Shown here: positions 20,315 through 30,548 of the stretch, piece after piece
Layout: each line of letters opens with the position of its first letter
How positions within the stretch are numbered: position 1 is the first letter of the stretch
Origin: Ditibartonella choladocola
GTDB taxonomy: Bacteria; Pseudomonadota; Alphaproteobacteria; Rhizobiales; Rhizobiaceae
Direction: 5' to 3'
Length of the DNA: 64,000 nucleotides
Assembly (NCBI RefSeq): GCF_002007565.1
Contig: NZ_CP015625.1
Coordinates: 1,240,001 to 1,304,000, forward strand
Position numbers and translations under genes: made by a program
The notes under the pieces: model-generated
The model's input: only the letters and a program-made list of their open reading frames with translations
Databases searched by the model: none
Told to the model about the DNA's origin: nothing

Positions 20315-20698
20315 ATGAAAACGAGACTTTGTTTGATTATACCTGTCGCACTTTTTTCTTTTTCTTATGCCTATGGAGAACCGGCTCTGAAAGGTTGTGC
20401 TGCAAAAAAACACAGCATCGAAACGCAAATCCAACATGCACGACAATATAACAATAAACATCAAATAAAGGGGTTGGAAAAAGCCCTTGAAGATAATATC
20501 GAAAATTGTGACGATAAGAAACTGGCGGCTGAACGCAAACAAAAAATAACAGAAAAAATGAACAAGGTTTCTGAAAGAGAAGCCGAACTGAATGAGGCGA
20601 AAGCACGCGGTGACGCGAAAAAAATATCCCGTAAAGCTGAAAAACTGGAAAAGGCAAAACAAGAGCTGAAAGCTGCGCAGGAAGAACTCGATCGTTAA
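20315..20698 (+). CDS. DUF1090-domain periplasmic protein, YqjC-like
   Basis: 127 aa. The signal peptide (hydrophobic residues 5-18) has a likely cut after AYG. The mature part begins EPALKGCAAKK and ends in a long charged coiled coil (KMNKVSEREAELNEAKARGDAKKISRKAEKLEKAKQEL, shown here only to indicate heptad-like spacing). The two cysteines (near residues 28 and 66) fit the DUF1090 family, typified by E. coli YqjC, whose function is not known. A GTG one codon earlier (20312) is an alternative start; AAAAAGGTG precedes both. The family is common in gammaproteobacteria and, to my knowledge, rare in alphaproteobacteria. The gene is followed by a 700-bp empty gap. Confidence 0.8.
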   Translation: MKTRLCLIIPVALFSFSYAYGEPALKGCAAKKHSIETQIQHARQYNNKHQIKGLEKALEDNIENCDDKKLAAERKQKITEKMNKVSEREAELNEAKARGDAKKISRKAEKLEKAKQELKAAQEELDR

Positions 20699-21410
20699 AA
20701 AGGGTATTGTTCTCCCGATTTTAGTGTTTTGCGTTTTGTTATAGCGACATTTATCAAATTACCGGTGATCGTTCTGATGAGCGGTTAAAAAGGGCTGGCG
20801 AGGCCAAAAACACCACCAGAATAGTTTTCAAGGGTGTGCTTTAACTGCTGTTATGGTTGCTCATTTTGAGAATGCGGAATGTTGGTAGTTTGTCGTTCAA
20901 AACCAACTATTCGCCAGAATTTCGTTTGGTATTCGCTAAAATTCGGTTTGGTGGACCTTTTCAGCCTGACAAAATGACCGCATCCAAAGAAAATTTATCA
21001 AAAAGGTTTCAGCGTTTAGATTGTTCTATTGTGCAATTGATTGATATTCGATCCGAAATATGTTTCGGCGGCTTGATTGCTGCCGACAATTGCGACGCAT
21101 GGTTATTCTCTCATTTGCAAAATTAAAATAGAAATGTGTTTGCGGCAAAAACTGTCATCACATTCTGAACAGGCGTGGCGCCACCTGATCTATGAGATGT
21201 GTTAATTGGAACGCGTTTTCTGAAATGGTGCAATGACGGTTTAAAGCATCTGTCGCACTACAAATAAAATGCCCTAAGGCGAAGCGAAAAATATTTTCAG
21301 TTTTTGATTTTTTTCACGTTATTAATACAAAAAGCATTTTCACCATTGAACCATTCATTCTGATCGGCTAGAAAACCTCAAAACAAACCGGGTTCTTGCA
21401 ATCCGGATTT
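20699..21410. other. Gene-poor region before tRNA-Arg
   Basis: 712 bp. The longest open frame (20857-21126, 89 codons) has no ribosome site and no recognisable domain, so I do not call it a gene. No integrase, inverted repeat or terminator is obvious. The right end should carry the tRNA promoter. Confidence 0.5.
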
Positions 21411-21487
<77 letters not shown>

Positions 21488-22000
21488 ATATGGTATCTAT
21501 TTCTTGAAAATATTCGATAAGCAGAGAGACGTTCGTTTAGCGCGAAGCAATTTCCGGTTGTTCCCGATATGTGAAATCAATCCGGAATTTTATAAAACCG
21601 CTTCTGATGTCACGATGATTTTTCAATGTTCGTGACAAGCAAATCGGCAATACGATTTGCTGCAGCATTCAGGACTTTTACGGTCTTGCAACTCTATCCA
21701 ATAATATGGAAAAGGGAGGGAAGCCGAAAGAATTGCCTGAAATTTAAAAAAGAGCAGGCGCAAGACAGAAGATTTTATGTCTTCCCATAACCTTTCCAAA
21801 AATAACGATAAAAATTGCTGATAAAATAAAAGTCGGTTGTGCGATAAAGACTTTCGCGTTGATATTTTGTCAACAGCAGGATTGTAGAGAAAATTTTGGC
21901 TAACTTTTACAACAACAAAAAAGCCTCACAACGCCGTTATATTCCGGACTTTGTGAGGCTTGTTCGTGAGCGATGAAATAGGTATTTTCAAGTGAAACGC
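21488..22000. other. Gap between tRNA-Arg and the rne terminator
   Basis: No gene seen. The only structure I can support is the rne terminator near the right end (21903-21962). Confidence 0.55.
21903..21962 (-). terminator. Rho-independent terminator of rne
   Basis: Perfect 10-bp stem AGCCTCACAA/TTGTGAGGCT at 21922-21931 and 21951-21960. On the - strand it is followed by TTTTTTGTTGTTG. It lies about 40 bp after the rne stop. Confidence 0.88.
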
Positions 22001-24766
22001 TTAGAAAAATCCTTTTCTTTGCCACCAACCAACACGTTTTGGCTTGTCTTCTTCATTTTTGTCAGAGGAGGTTACAACCGGTTCACTGGAAACCGTTTTT
22101 TCATTCCCGTCGGTTTTATTTTTTGATCGCGTTGTTTTGCGTCGAGATTTCTTGGCAGGTTTTTCCGCCTCAAGCGTTTCGGTGTCTGACGCTGTTTCGT
22201 CTGATTGTTCCTCGACTTTCGCTTTACGTGACCGTCTGGTTGTCTTCTTTGCAGGTTTTTCGACTTCTTCCGGCGGCACCTGTTCTTTCGTCGTCTCTAC
22301 AGGGGTTGTCGCGTCGTCATTTAAAACAGCCTCAACAGTTTCAGCCGTTTTTGTTTTACGTTTGCGACCACGCGACGAGCGTTTTGGTGTTTCATCCGCT
22401 TCGTTAGTCTGAGACTTTGTCTCGCTATTTTTCTCTTGTGCAGTTTCTCCGGCTTCAACGAGCGTTTTCTTTGTCCGTCTCTTGCGGGGTTTAGCGGTTT
22501 CTTCCTGGTCTTTCTGGTCTTTATTGTCCTTCTGATCTATTTTCGGTTGTTCAGCAGGAATTTCGGGAACACTTTGTTCTTTTGCAACTACAGGCGTCAC
22601 CTTGATTGCAATTTCTGTTGCAGAAAAGCCGACCGGTTCGGCAGCCGGTACACGACGTTGCCTTCTGGCGGCAATAACTTCGGCGAGCGCGCGTTCAGCA
22701 AATTCGCCAACCGGTTCCGCATAAGGAATTCTGCGACGTTCAAAATCGCCATCACGATAACGGCGGCCGCCACGGCGTCCACGACGGCGACGACGCCTGT
22801 TGTCGTCTTCGCTGCGCACTACGTCATCTTCATTACGGGTACGCTGGGCTTTCTCTTCATTGCGTTCGTTCGATTTGCCGCGGTTACGACGTTTGCGCCT
22901 CTGATTATTGTCGTTATTATTATCATCTTTTGTTTCATTATCGATTTCCGAAGTGTCTTCTTCGGCAATGATTTCATCTTCGCTATCATCAACCGGTGGC
23001 AATTGCGGAATAACCGCAGGTGTCCCTTCGGCCGCTGTTCCTTTATAAATCGCCAGATTTTGTGCACCGACTTCGTCATCAGCCTCGATATTGATTGTAA
23101 GACCGAACCGATGTTCCAAATCCGACAAAGCTTGCCGTTTGTGATTGAGCACATAGAGTGCCGTTGCGACCGATGTCCGAACAGTAATATTGAAATGCGG
23201 GTTACGTAACAGATATTCTTCTATTGACCGCAATACGTGGAGAGCCAATGACGAGTCGGAACGTATATAGCCTGTTCCATTGCAATGTGGACAAGGTTGC
23301 ATTGTGCTTTCAAGAACAGAAGCACGAATGCGTTGGCGGCTCATTTCCATAAGTCCGAAATGCGAAATGCGCCCGACCTGAATGCGCGCCCGATCATCTT
23401 TCAGACAATCTTTGAGTTTTTTCTCGACCAACCGGTTGTTGCGCTTTTCTTCCATGTCAATGAAATCAATGACGACAAGTCCTGCAAGATCACGAAGTCG
23501 CAATTGTCGCGCTACTTCTTCGGCTGCTTCAAGGTTTGTTTGACAGGCGGTCTCTTCAATAGAATGTTCTTTGGTCGACCGACCGGAGTTTACGTCGATT
23601 GCAACAAGAGCTTCGGTCTGGTTGATAACAAGATAGCCGCCGGATTTAAGCGTTACTTCAGGCTGCAACATGGCATCAAGTTGCGCCTCGATACCATTAT
23701 GGGCAAAAATCGGTAATTGTTCGCGATAAGGTTGAACGACTTTCGCATGGCTGGGCATCAACATGCGCATAAAGTCTTTGGCTTCTCTATAGCCATGCTC
23801 GCCTGAAACAAGAATTTCGCTGATGTCTTTGTTATAAAGATCGCGGATCGAGCGTTTGATAAGGCTACCTTCCTCGTAAACAAGGCAGGGCGCAACCGAT
23901 TCAAGCGTCAGCGCGCGAACATTTTCCCAAAGACGCATCAAATATTCATAATCGCGCTTGATTTCTGCCTTTGTGCGGTTGGCTCCGGCAGTGCGCAAAA
24001 TAACCCCCATACCTTTTGGTACGTGAAGGTCTTTGACGACATCTTTAAGACGTTTACGATCTTGAACATTTGTGATTTTGCGCGAAATGCCGCCACCGCG
24101 AGCAGTATTCGGCATAAGCACAGAATAACGACCCGCCAAGGACAAGTAGGTTGTCATGGCCGCACCTTTGTTGCCACGCTCTTCTTTCACAACCTGAACC
24201 AACAAAATCTGACGACGTTTAATAACTTCCTGAATTTTATATTGGCGACGGGGAGCACGCTCGCGAGCGGGAACCTCTTCCAAAGCGTCTTCAGCACCGA
24301 CAAGCTCGACACTGTCTTCAGCATCTTCGCCCGCTGCCTGTTCAATGTCGTCAATCTCATCACCTGAATCGGCGACTATATCGCTCTCAATTTCAGCTTC
24401 AGCCGGTTTGACTTTCTTTCTGCGGTTGTTTCTGGAAGTTTTTTCGTTTTCCTGTTCGTCTTCATCGTCGACAAGAGCAGCTTTTTCTTCTTCCTCTAAT
24501 AAAGCTTGCCGGTCAGCAACGGGAATTTGATAATAATCGGGATGAATTTCGGAAAACGCAAGAAAACCATGGCGATTACCGCCATATTCAACGAAAGCAG
24601 CTTGTAAAGACGGCTCCACCCGCGTTACACGGGCTAGATAAATGTTTCCCTTGAGAAGTTTTTTGTGTTCGGATTCAAAATCGAATTCTTCAATACGATT
24701 GCCACGAACAACAACAACGCGAGTTTCCTCCGGGTGGGAGGCATCGATAAGCATTTTGTTTGACAT
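22001..24766 (-). CDS. rne: Ribonuclease E
   Basis: An endoribonuclease of the degradosome, working in mRNA decay and in rRNA and tRNA maturation. 921 aa from the ATG at 24766 (MSNKMLIDASHPEETRVVVV); the 49 codons further upstream in the open frame are not family-like. The S1 domain, from about residue 35, is split by an acidic, Arg/Lys-rich insert of about 100 residues, as in other alphaproteobacterial RNase E. The catalytic core includes IDFIDMEEKRNN, and the Zn-link is CPHCNGTG. The C-terminal ~350 residues are low-complexity with Arg-rich (RRRRRRGRRGGRRYRDGD) and Lys/Glu-rich runs, where RNA and partners usually bind. A long gap upstream could be a regulated 5' leader. Confidence 0.95.
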   Translation of the reverse strand: MSNKMLIDASHPEETRVVVVRGNRIEEFDFESEHKKLLKGNIYLARVTRVEPSLQAAFVEYGGNRHGFLAFSEIHPDYYQIPVADRQALLEEEEKAALVDDEDEQENEKTSRNNRRKKVKPAEAEIESDIVADSGDEIDDIEQAAGEDAEDSVELVGAEDALEEVPARERAPRRQYKIQEVIKRRQILLVQVVKEERGNKGAAMTTYLSLAGRYSVLMPNTARGGGISRKITNVQDRKRLKDVVKDLHVPKGMGVILRTAGANRTKAEIKRDYEYLMRLWENVRALTLESVAPCLVYEEGSLIKRSIRDLYNKDISEILVSGEHGYREAKDFMRMLMPSHAKVVQPYREQLPIFAHNGIEAQLDAMLQPEVTLKSGGYLVINQTEALVAIDVNSGRSTKEHSIEETACQTNLEAAEEVARQLRLRDLAGLVVIDFIDMEEKRNNRLVEKKLKDCLKDDRARIQVGRISHFGLMEMSRQRIRASVLESTMQPCPHCNGTGYIRSDSSLALHVLRSIEEYLLRNPHFNITVRTSVATALYVLNHKRQALSDLEHRFGLTINIEADDEVGAQNLAIYKGTAAEGTPAVIPQLPPVDDSEDEIIAEEDTSEIDNETKDDNNNDNNQRRKRRNRGKSNERNEEKAQRTRNEDDVVRSEDDNRRRRRRGRRGGRRYRDGDFERRRIPYAEPVGEFAERALAEVIAARRQRRVPAAEPVGFSATEIAIKVTPVVAKEQSVPEIPAEQPKIDQKDNKDQKDQEETAKPRKRRTKKTLVEAGETAQEKNSETKSQTNEADETPKRSSRGRKRKTKTAETVEAVLNDDATTPVETTKEQVPPEEVEKPAKKTTRRSRKAKVEEQSDETASDTETLEAEKPAKKSRRKTTRSKNKTDGNEKTVSSEPVVTSSDKNEEDKPKRVGWWQRKGFF

Positions 24767-25370
24767 TATAGAAAATCCTGCAGGCGACACGTATAATAGA
24801 GCCGATGAGAGACCTTGAAAGTCTCTTGGGAGGCAAAAAATACTGTCTGCCGATGAATAGAAGCTTTGCCAACGAACTATAGTAAGAGTGGGCGCGCATA
24901 TTCCAGCTTGCATGTGCCGCTATTGAAATAACTTCCACTATCAGTTTTGTTTGACTCATATCCAGCGAGTCTCCGGCAAAACGTTTTTGAAATAGTCCGG
25001 ATAACCGAACCAGCGAAACTTAACTGTTACAAGCCCGTTTCCAATACATTCAGTCTATGACAAAATGATATAGAACGCCCGGCGCTTATAGACTTCTTGG
25101 AAGGAAAATTATTTGCATGAACTGACTAAAAGAACGTTCATCCATTTTTTCCTGACCATTCAAGACATTTACGCTTTTAAGTCGATATTGTGTCCAACAC
25201 AAGTAACTTTATAGGGACACATAACTTATCCCTTGAAAAACATGATTTTGGCGGTTTATCTGCATCTTTTGCAAACAATAGTGGCACAATCTTAAAATTG
25301 CCAAATAGCCGCATTACTGTTCGACCCGTTTTTGGGGGCAAAAGCGAAAAGAAACGAGGATTGTTTAGCA
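24767..25370. other. Divergent gap between rne and the amidase gene
   Basis: 604 bp with no supported gene. In E. coli a long structured 5' leader lets RNase E control its own message, and the length here would allow the same, but I did not identify the conserved hairpins. Both divergent promoters must lie here. Confidence 0.45.
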
Positions 25371-26606
25371 ATGAATCAACAAAGACAGCGATCGGGGTTC
25401 ATTGCTGTAAGAGGAAATGGGAGAGGGGTTCTTTTTCTCATCGCCTTGTTGATGTGTTTTTCCGGTTTTATCAATTCCGGTATTGCTGCACCGGCAAAAC
25501 TGGAGCTTATCAACATAAGGGCGATCGGAGACAATACACGCACACGCCTCATTGCGGTATTCTCTGCCAATCCTGCCTATTCGCTCCAATTTCTCGACCA
25601 TCCGAACCGTCTTGTAATCAACCTTCCGGTTGTCGATTTTTCTTCGCAGAAACAAAAGCCTTTAAACTTCGGTATGGTTTCCGATTTGCGCTACGGCTCG
25701 TCCGGTCCGGTGTCGTCGAGAATTATCCTGACCACAACAGCACCATTTTCTGTCGAAAAAAACAGCATTGAACAGCTCGATAGCGGACTTTGGCAACTTG
25801 TTATCGATCTCGTCAAAGATAATGAGCAAAATTTCAAAAAGCTGGTGAATAGCGGGATTGCTGAAAATGCACAGACAGCCGGAAACCGGACAATCGCACA
25901 AAAACCTTTCCGCATTGTGATTGATGCCGGACATGGCGGAATTGATAGTGGTGCGGAGAGCATTTCGGGGGTGTTGGAAAAAAATGTGACTTTGGCATTT
26001 GCCAGATCGTTACGTGATGAACTTGAAAAAAATGTCAATCTTGAAGTTTTTTTGACGCGTGATTCCGACGTTTTTCTCAGACTGAACGAACGTGTGCAAA
26101 AAGCGCGAAGTTATGGAGCAGATCTTTTTGTTTCTATTCATGCAGACACAATCAACATGACGGCAATGCGCGGTGCAACAGTCTATACGATTTCCGATCA
26201 GGCTTCGGACGATATCGCTAAAGCTTTAGCCGATCGTGAAAACAAAGCCGATCTTGTGGACGGATTGCCACCCGATGAATCGCCAGAAGTTACGGATATT
26301 CTGATTGATCTGGCGCGCAGAGAAACGCTTTCGTTTTCGGTAAATTTCGCCGACAGGGTTATTTCATGCCTTGAGCAAAATAATATAAATCTCATAAAAA
26401 ATCCGCATCGCTATGCCGGTTTTCAGGTTTTGAAAGCACCCGATATTCCTTCGGTCCTCGTAGAGATCGGATATTTGTCGAACAGGGAAGATGAAAAGCT
26501 GATTACCGATCCGCTTTGGCGCAGACGCGCTGCAACCGCGATTGCAAATGCAGTGCAACAATTCGCCAATTATCGCAACCGCAACGGAAATAATCCACAA
26601 CCATGA
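25371..26606 (+). CDS. N-acetylmuramoyl-L-alanine amidase, AmiC/AmiA type
   Basis: A periplasmic zinc amidase that removes stem peptides from peptidoglycan during septum splitting. 411 aa from the ATG at 25371, which has AGGA 10 bases upstream. A TTG at 25332 would add 13 residues. A signal/anchor segment lies at about residues 20-38. An AMIN domain (about 45-150) follows for localisation, and then Amidase_3 (about 185-400). Zinc ligands are His in DAGHGGIDSGAE, Glu in LEKNVTLAFA and His in VSIHAD. The catalytic Glu is in SVLVEIGYLSN. It is followed by PBP1A, the same order as in related genomes, which links murein cutting to murein synthesis. Confidence 0.92.
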   Translation: MNQQRQRSGFIAVRGNGRGVLFLIALLMCFSGFINSGIAAPAKLELINIRAIGDNTRTRLIAVFSANPAYSLQFLDHPNRLVINLPVVDFSSQKQKPLNFGMVSDLRYGSSGPVSSRIILTTTAPFSVEKNSIEQLDSGLWQLVIDLVKDNEQNFKKLVNSGIAENAQTAGNRTIAQKPFRIVIDAGHGGIDSGAESISGVLEKNVTLAFARSLRDELEKNVNLEVFLTRDSDVFLRLNERVQKARSYGADLFVSIHADTINMTAMRGATVYTISDQASDDIAKALADRENKADLVDGLPPDESPEVTDILIDLARRETLSFSVNFADRVISCLEQNNINLIKNPHRYAGFQVLKAPDIPSVLVEIGYLSNREDEKLITDPLWRRRAATAIANAVQQFANYRNRNGNNPQP

Positions 26607-26773
26607 GAAAAATGCTTGAGAAAAACTGCTACGATAGTCTTAACTTTGACATTAAAATACTAAATATTGCAATTTAGCCTTGTTTCTATCGCAATTCCGG
26701 TGCACACGCAACGAGGCTCAGCAGTGAATGTCTCGCATTGTGCGAGTTCGGGAGAAAGCGACATCCGGGTATT

Positions 26774-29245
26774 ATGATGAAGTTTTTTAATTTTTTTCTT
26801 GCCGCCGGAGTTGCTTGCGGCATGGGTATAACCTTGATCGGGTCGGCAGCCGCTGTGAACCAACAGCAAGATGATGAACTTCCCGATTATCAGGTGCTTG
26901 CCGATTATGAACCTCCGGTGATGACACGCATTCACGCCGCCGATGGTGGCCTTATGGCCGAGTTTGCAACCAATCGCCGTCTTTATTTGCCAATCCAGTC
27001 TGTTCCCGATCTGGTCAAATCGGCATTTATTTCGGCAGAAGACAAAAACTTCTATACCCACTTCGGACTTGATCCGGAAGGACTTGCCCGCGCAATGGTG
27101 AGCAATTTCAAGAATATCGGTTCCGGGCGCAGGCCGGAGGGGGCATCAACCATCACGCAACAGGTGGCAAAGAATTTTTTATTGAGTTCCGATGCGACGA
27201 TGGAACGCAAAATCAAAGAAGCAATTCTGGCTATGCGTATCGAGCGCGCCTATTCTAAGGATCGCATCCTCGAACTCTATCTGAATGAAATCTATCTGGG
27301 GCGGGGCGCCTACGGGATTGCTGCTGCGGCTTTAACATATTTCAATAAGTCCGTGAATGAACTGACCTTGGAGGAATGCGCCTATCTTGCATCTCTTCCG
27401 AAGGGGCCAAGCAACTATGATCCATTCAAACATACACAACGCGCGCTTGATCGGCGCAATTGGGTGATCGACCGGATGGTCGAAAATGGCTATGCAACGC
27501 AAATGCAGGGTGAACAAGCGAAATTGAAGCCGCTCGGGGTTACTCTGCGGGGCGACGACACCTATATTTTTGCCGCTGACTATTTTACTGAAGAAGTTCG
27601 CCGCCAATTGATAAATCGCTATGGGTCGAAGGCACTTTACGAGGGTGGATTATCGGTTCGCACAACACTTGATCCGAATTTGCAAGTTATGGCGCGTCGT
27701 GCTTTGCAGGATGGCCTTGTCAAATATGACCAGAATCACGGTTGGCGCGGTGCTTATAAACATATTGATATTTCGGACGACTGGGGTGTTGCACTCGGCG
27801 AGGTGAGTGGTTTTAGCGACGTTCCGGAATGGCGTTTGGCTGTCGTATTGGCTGTGTCTGCTGACAAAGTAAAAATCGGTTTACAGCCGAAACGTGAAGT
27901 TTCGGGTGCACTTTCGGCGGAGCGTGACGTTGCCACAATCAACGCCAGCGATATGCGTTGGGCTTATCGCATGGTCGGTAGGAATGACCGCCGTTCATCT
28001 GCTTCAAGCCCGTCAGGGGTTTTGCAAGTGGGTGATGTCGTCTTTGTCGAGAAAAAAGCGGGGAACGATGGCAGCTATTTGTTACGTCAACCGCCTAAAA
28101 TCGAAGGGGCTATGGTGGTCATGGAACCACGCACCGGCCGCGTTCTTGCTATGGTCGGCGGGTTTTCATTTGCTGAATCGGAATTTAACCGTGCAACACA
28201 AGCTTACAGGCAACCCGGCTCCTCGTTCAAACCGTTTGTATATGCGGCGGCACTGGATAATGGCTATACGCCTGCGTCTGTTGTTCTTGACGGCCCTGTC
28301 GAGATCAAACAGCCGAATGGGGAAGTTTGGCGACCGAAAAACTATGGCGGTACTTTTGCCGGACCTTCCACATTGCGCTATGGCATCGAACATTCGCGTA
28401 ATTTGATGACTGTACGATTGGCAAATGATCTTGGAATGCCGATTGTCTCTGAATATGCGGAACGTTTCGGCATTTATGACAAATTGCAACCCTACCTGCC
28501 AATGGCCTTGGGAGCGGGTGAAACGACAGTTTTGCGTATGGTGACGGCCTATTCGGTTATTGCAAATGGCGGACGTTCGATTTCGCCTTCTTTAATAGAC
28601 CGGATTCAAGACCGTTACGGTAAAACGATTTACCGGCACGATCAGCGTAAATGTGAAGGCTGCAATGTCAAGGCATGGGATAACCAACCCGAACCGACGC
28701 TCGTCGACGAACGCGATCAGGTTCTCGATCCGATGACGGCCTATCAGATTACATCTATGATGGAAGGCGTTGTGCAACGCGGTACGGCTGCACGTCTTGC
28801 TTATCTCAACCGGCATATCGCCGGTAAGACAGGAACAACCAATGACTCGAAAGATGCCTGGTTTATGGGCTTTACACCCAATATCGTAGTTGGTGTTTTT
28901 ATCGGATATGACCAGCCTGCAACCTTGGGATATGGCGGTACAGGTAGTTCTCTCGCGGTTCCGGTTTTTGGAGAATTCATGGAAAATGCCATGAAGGGTG
29001 TACCGGATGTCGATTTCAAGATACCCGACGGGATGACGCAGATTGCAATAGATCGAAAGACCGGCATGCGTGCAGAACCGGGAAACAGCAATGTTATCGT
29101 TGAAGCTTTCAAGCCCGGAACCGGACCGGCCGACGTTTATCAGGTTATTGGCGGGTCAACTTCGTTCAAGGAAGGAGTGCCGGTAGCACCAACTTCACCG
29201 CAAGTGAATAAAGCAATCCAGAGTGGTGCCGGCGGTCTCTATTGA
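26774..29245 (+). CDS. mrcA: Penicillin-binding protein 1A, bifunctional
   Basis: Inner-membrane enzyme that polymerises lipid II (transglycosylase) and cross-links peptides (transpeptidase). About 823 aa from the ATG at 26774; a second ATG follows immediately. A single N-terminal membrane helix is at about residues 3-25. The transglycosylase motifs are SAEDKNFYTHFGLD and GASTITQQVAKNF, with RKIKEAILAMRIE after them. The transpeptidase motifs are SSFK in RQPGSSFKPFVY, SRN in EHSRNLMT, and KTGTT. An OB-like domain with variable sequence separates the two, as in PBP1A. It is probably read with the amidase gene 167 bp upstream. Confidence 0.95.
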   Translation: MMKFFNFFLAAGVACGMGITLIGSAAAVNQQQDDELPDYQVLADYEPPVMTRIHAADGGLMAEFATNRRLYLPIQSVPDLVKSAFISAEDKNFYTHFGLDPEGLARAMVSNFKNIGSGRRPEGASTITQQVAKNFLLSSDATMERKIKEAILAMRIERAYSKDRILELYLNEIYLGRGAYGIAAAALTYFNKSVNELTLEECAYLASLPKGPSNYDPFKHTQRALDRRNWVIDRMVENGYATQMQGEQAKLKPLGVTLRGDDTYIFAADYFTEEVRRQLINRYGSKALYEGGLSVRTTLDPNLQVMARRALQDGLVKYDQNHGWRGAYKHIDISDDWGVALGEVSGFSDVPEWRLAVVLAVSADKVKIGLQPKREVSGALSAERDVATINASDMRWAYRMVGRNDRRSSASSPSGVLQVGDVVFVEKKAGNDGSYLLRQPPKIEGAMVVMEPRTGRVLAMVGGFSFAESEFNRATQAYRQPGSSFKPFVYAAALDNGYTPASVVLDGPVEIKQPNGEVWRPKNYGGTFAGPSTLRYGIEHSRNLMTVRLANDLGMPIVSEYAERFGIYDKLQPYLPMALGAGETTVLRMVTAYSVIANGGRSISPSLIDRIQDRYGKTIYRHDQRKCEGCNVKAWDNQPEPTLVDERDQVLDPMTAYQITSMMEGVVQRGTAARLAYLNRHIAGKTGTTNDSKDAWFMGFTPNIVVGVFIGYDQPATLGYGGTGSSLAVPVFGEFMENAMKGVPDVDFKIPDGMTQIAIDRKTGMRAEPGNSNVIVEAFKPGTGPADVYQVIGGSTSFKEGVPVAPTSPQVNKAIQSGAGGLY

Positions 29246-29403
29246 TCTTCGGTTTTTGACAAAAACTCGCGATGTGAATATTGCAACAGAATTGCCAGTT
29301 GATAAAAGGCCTTTTGACAGATCACTTCAAATTTGCCAAAAGCGTGAAAAACGATCATTTCAACAAACATAAAAGACGAAAAAATCGGGAAAAATAAATC
29401 ATT

Positions 29404-30532
29404 ATGCGTGCAGAAATCGAAACTTTGGTCGAAGAAATCAAGCAGGCTATAGGCCTGCTGAGGAGGCATCTTTGACTGGGATCAGTCAGTAAAACGTTTG
29501 GAATACCTCAATGAAAAAGCCGAAGATCCGAGCCTTTGGGATGATGCAGCCAAAGCACAAGAAATGATGCGCGAGCGTCAGCGGCTGGATGATGGAATCA
29601 ACAATATCAAACATCTGACGCAGACGCTCGATGATAGTGTCGAACTCATTGCAATGGGCGAAGAAGAAGGTGATGAAGACATTATCCGGGATGCCGAAGC
29701 GTCAATTCATGCATTGAAAAGCGAGCTTGATAAACGGCAGATTGAAATGCTCTTATCAGGCGAGGTTGATGGCAACGACACTTATCTTGAAATTCACGCC
29801 GGTGCTGGTGGTACTGAAAGTCAGGACTGGGCTTCAATGCTGCTTCGCATGTATACGAGATGGGCTGAAAAACATTCCATGAAAGTCGAGGTGCTTGAAG
29901 TCCACGATGGCGAAGAAGCAGGCATAAAATCAGCGACAATACTTGTGAAGGGACATAATGCCTATGGCATGTTGAAGACCGAGTCGGGTGTGCATCGTCT
30001 GGTGCGTATTTCCCCTTACGACTCGAATGCAAGACGCCATACATCTTTTGCCAGTGTTTGGGTCTATCCGGTTATTGATGACAATATTGAAGTGGATGTA
30101 TCGGAAGCGGATGTGCGAATTGATACCTATCGGGCATCGGGCGCAGGTGGACAGCATATCAATACCACCGACTCTGCGGTGAGAATTACGCACTTGAAAA
30201 CCGGTATTGTTGTTCAATGTCAGGCAGAACGGTCGCAGCATAAAAACCGCGCTACAGCTTGGGCAATGTTGAGAGCGCGTTTATATGAAGAGGAGCTGAA
30301 ACGCAGAGAAGACGAAGTGAATGCTCTGGAGGCGTCCAAAACAGAAATCGGTTGGGGACACCAAATCCGTTCTTACGTCTTGCAGCCTTACCAGTTGGTC
30401 AAAGATCTGCGCACCGGCGTTGAAAACACTGACCCGCAAGCGGTACTTGATGGCGATCTCGACGAATTTATGGAAGCAGCACTTGCCCAAAAGATCAAGG
30501 GCGGTGTCGAACATGTGGAAGACGTCACCTGA
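29404..30532 (+). CDS. prfB: Peptide chain release factor 2, with programmed +1 frameshift
   Basis: RF2 ends translation at UGA and UAA. The coding region is in two frames: 23 codons from the ATG at 29404, then an in-frame TGA at 29473-29475. Skipping one T, reading goes on with GAC at 29474 to the stop at 30530-30532, giving about 375 aa. The site reads AGGAGG CAT CTT TGA C. This is the classic RF2 autoregulatory arrangement, with a Shine-Dalgarno-like stimulator three bases before the CTT slip codon. GGQ, which triggers peptide release, is in [14 protein letters not shown]. The stop-recognition loop reads [13 protein letters not shown], where E. coli has SPF; as far as I recall, Tyr here is common in alphaproteobacteria. 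Confidence 0.96.
29461..29476 (+). promoter_or_regulatory. prfB recoding site (+1 ribosomal frameshift)
   Basis: AGGAGG (29461-29466), CAT, slip codon CTT (29470-29472), TGA stop (29473-29475), then C. When RF2 is scarce the ribosome slips onto TTT/GAC and makes full RF2; when it is plentiful, synthesis stops after 23 codons. Confidence 0.95.
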
Positions 30533-30548
30533 CGTCTTCTCTTTTTTA
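30518..30548 (+). terminator. Terminator overlapping the prfB stop codon
   Basis: Stem GAAGACGTC/GACGTCTTC around ACCT, followed by TCTTTTTT. The TGA stop of prfB (30530-30532) sits in the loop and at the start of the right arm. Confidence 0.9.

Noticed and set aside
20857..21126. 89-codon open frame before tRNA-Arg
   Set aside because: No ribosome site, signal peptide or domain; codon use looks unlike neighbouring genes.
22435..23210. Long + strand frame inside rne
   Set aside because: A shadow of the low-complexity C-terminal region of RNase E on the opposite strand.
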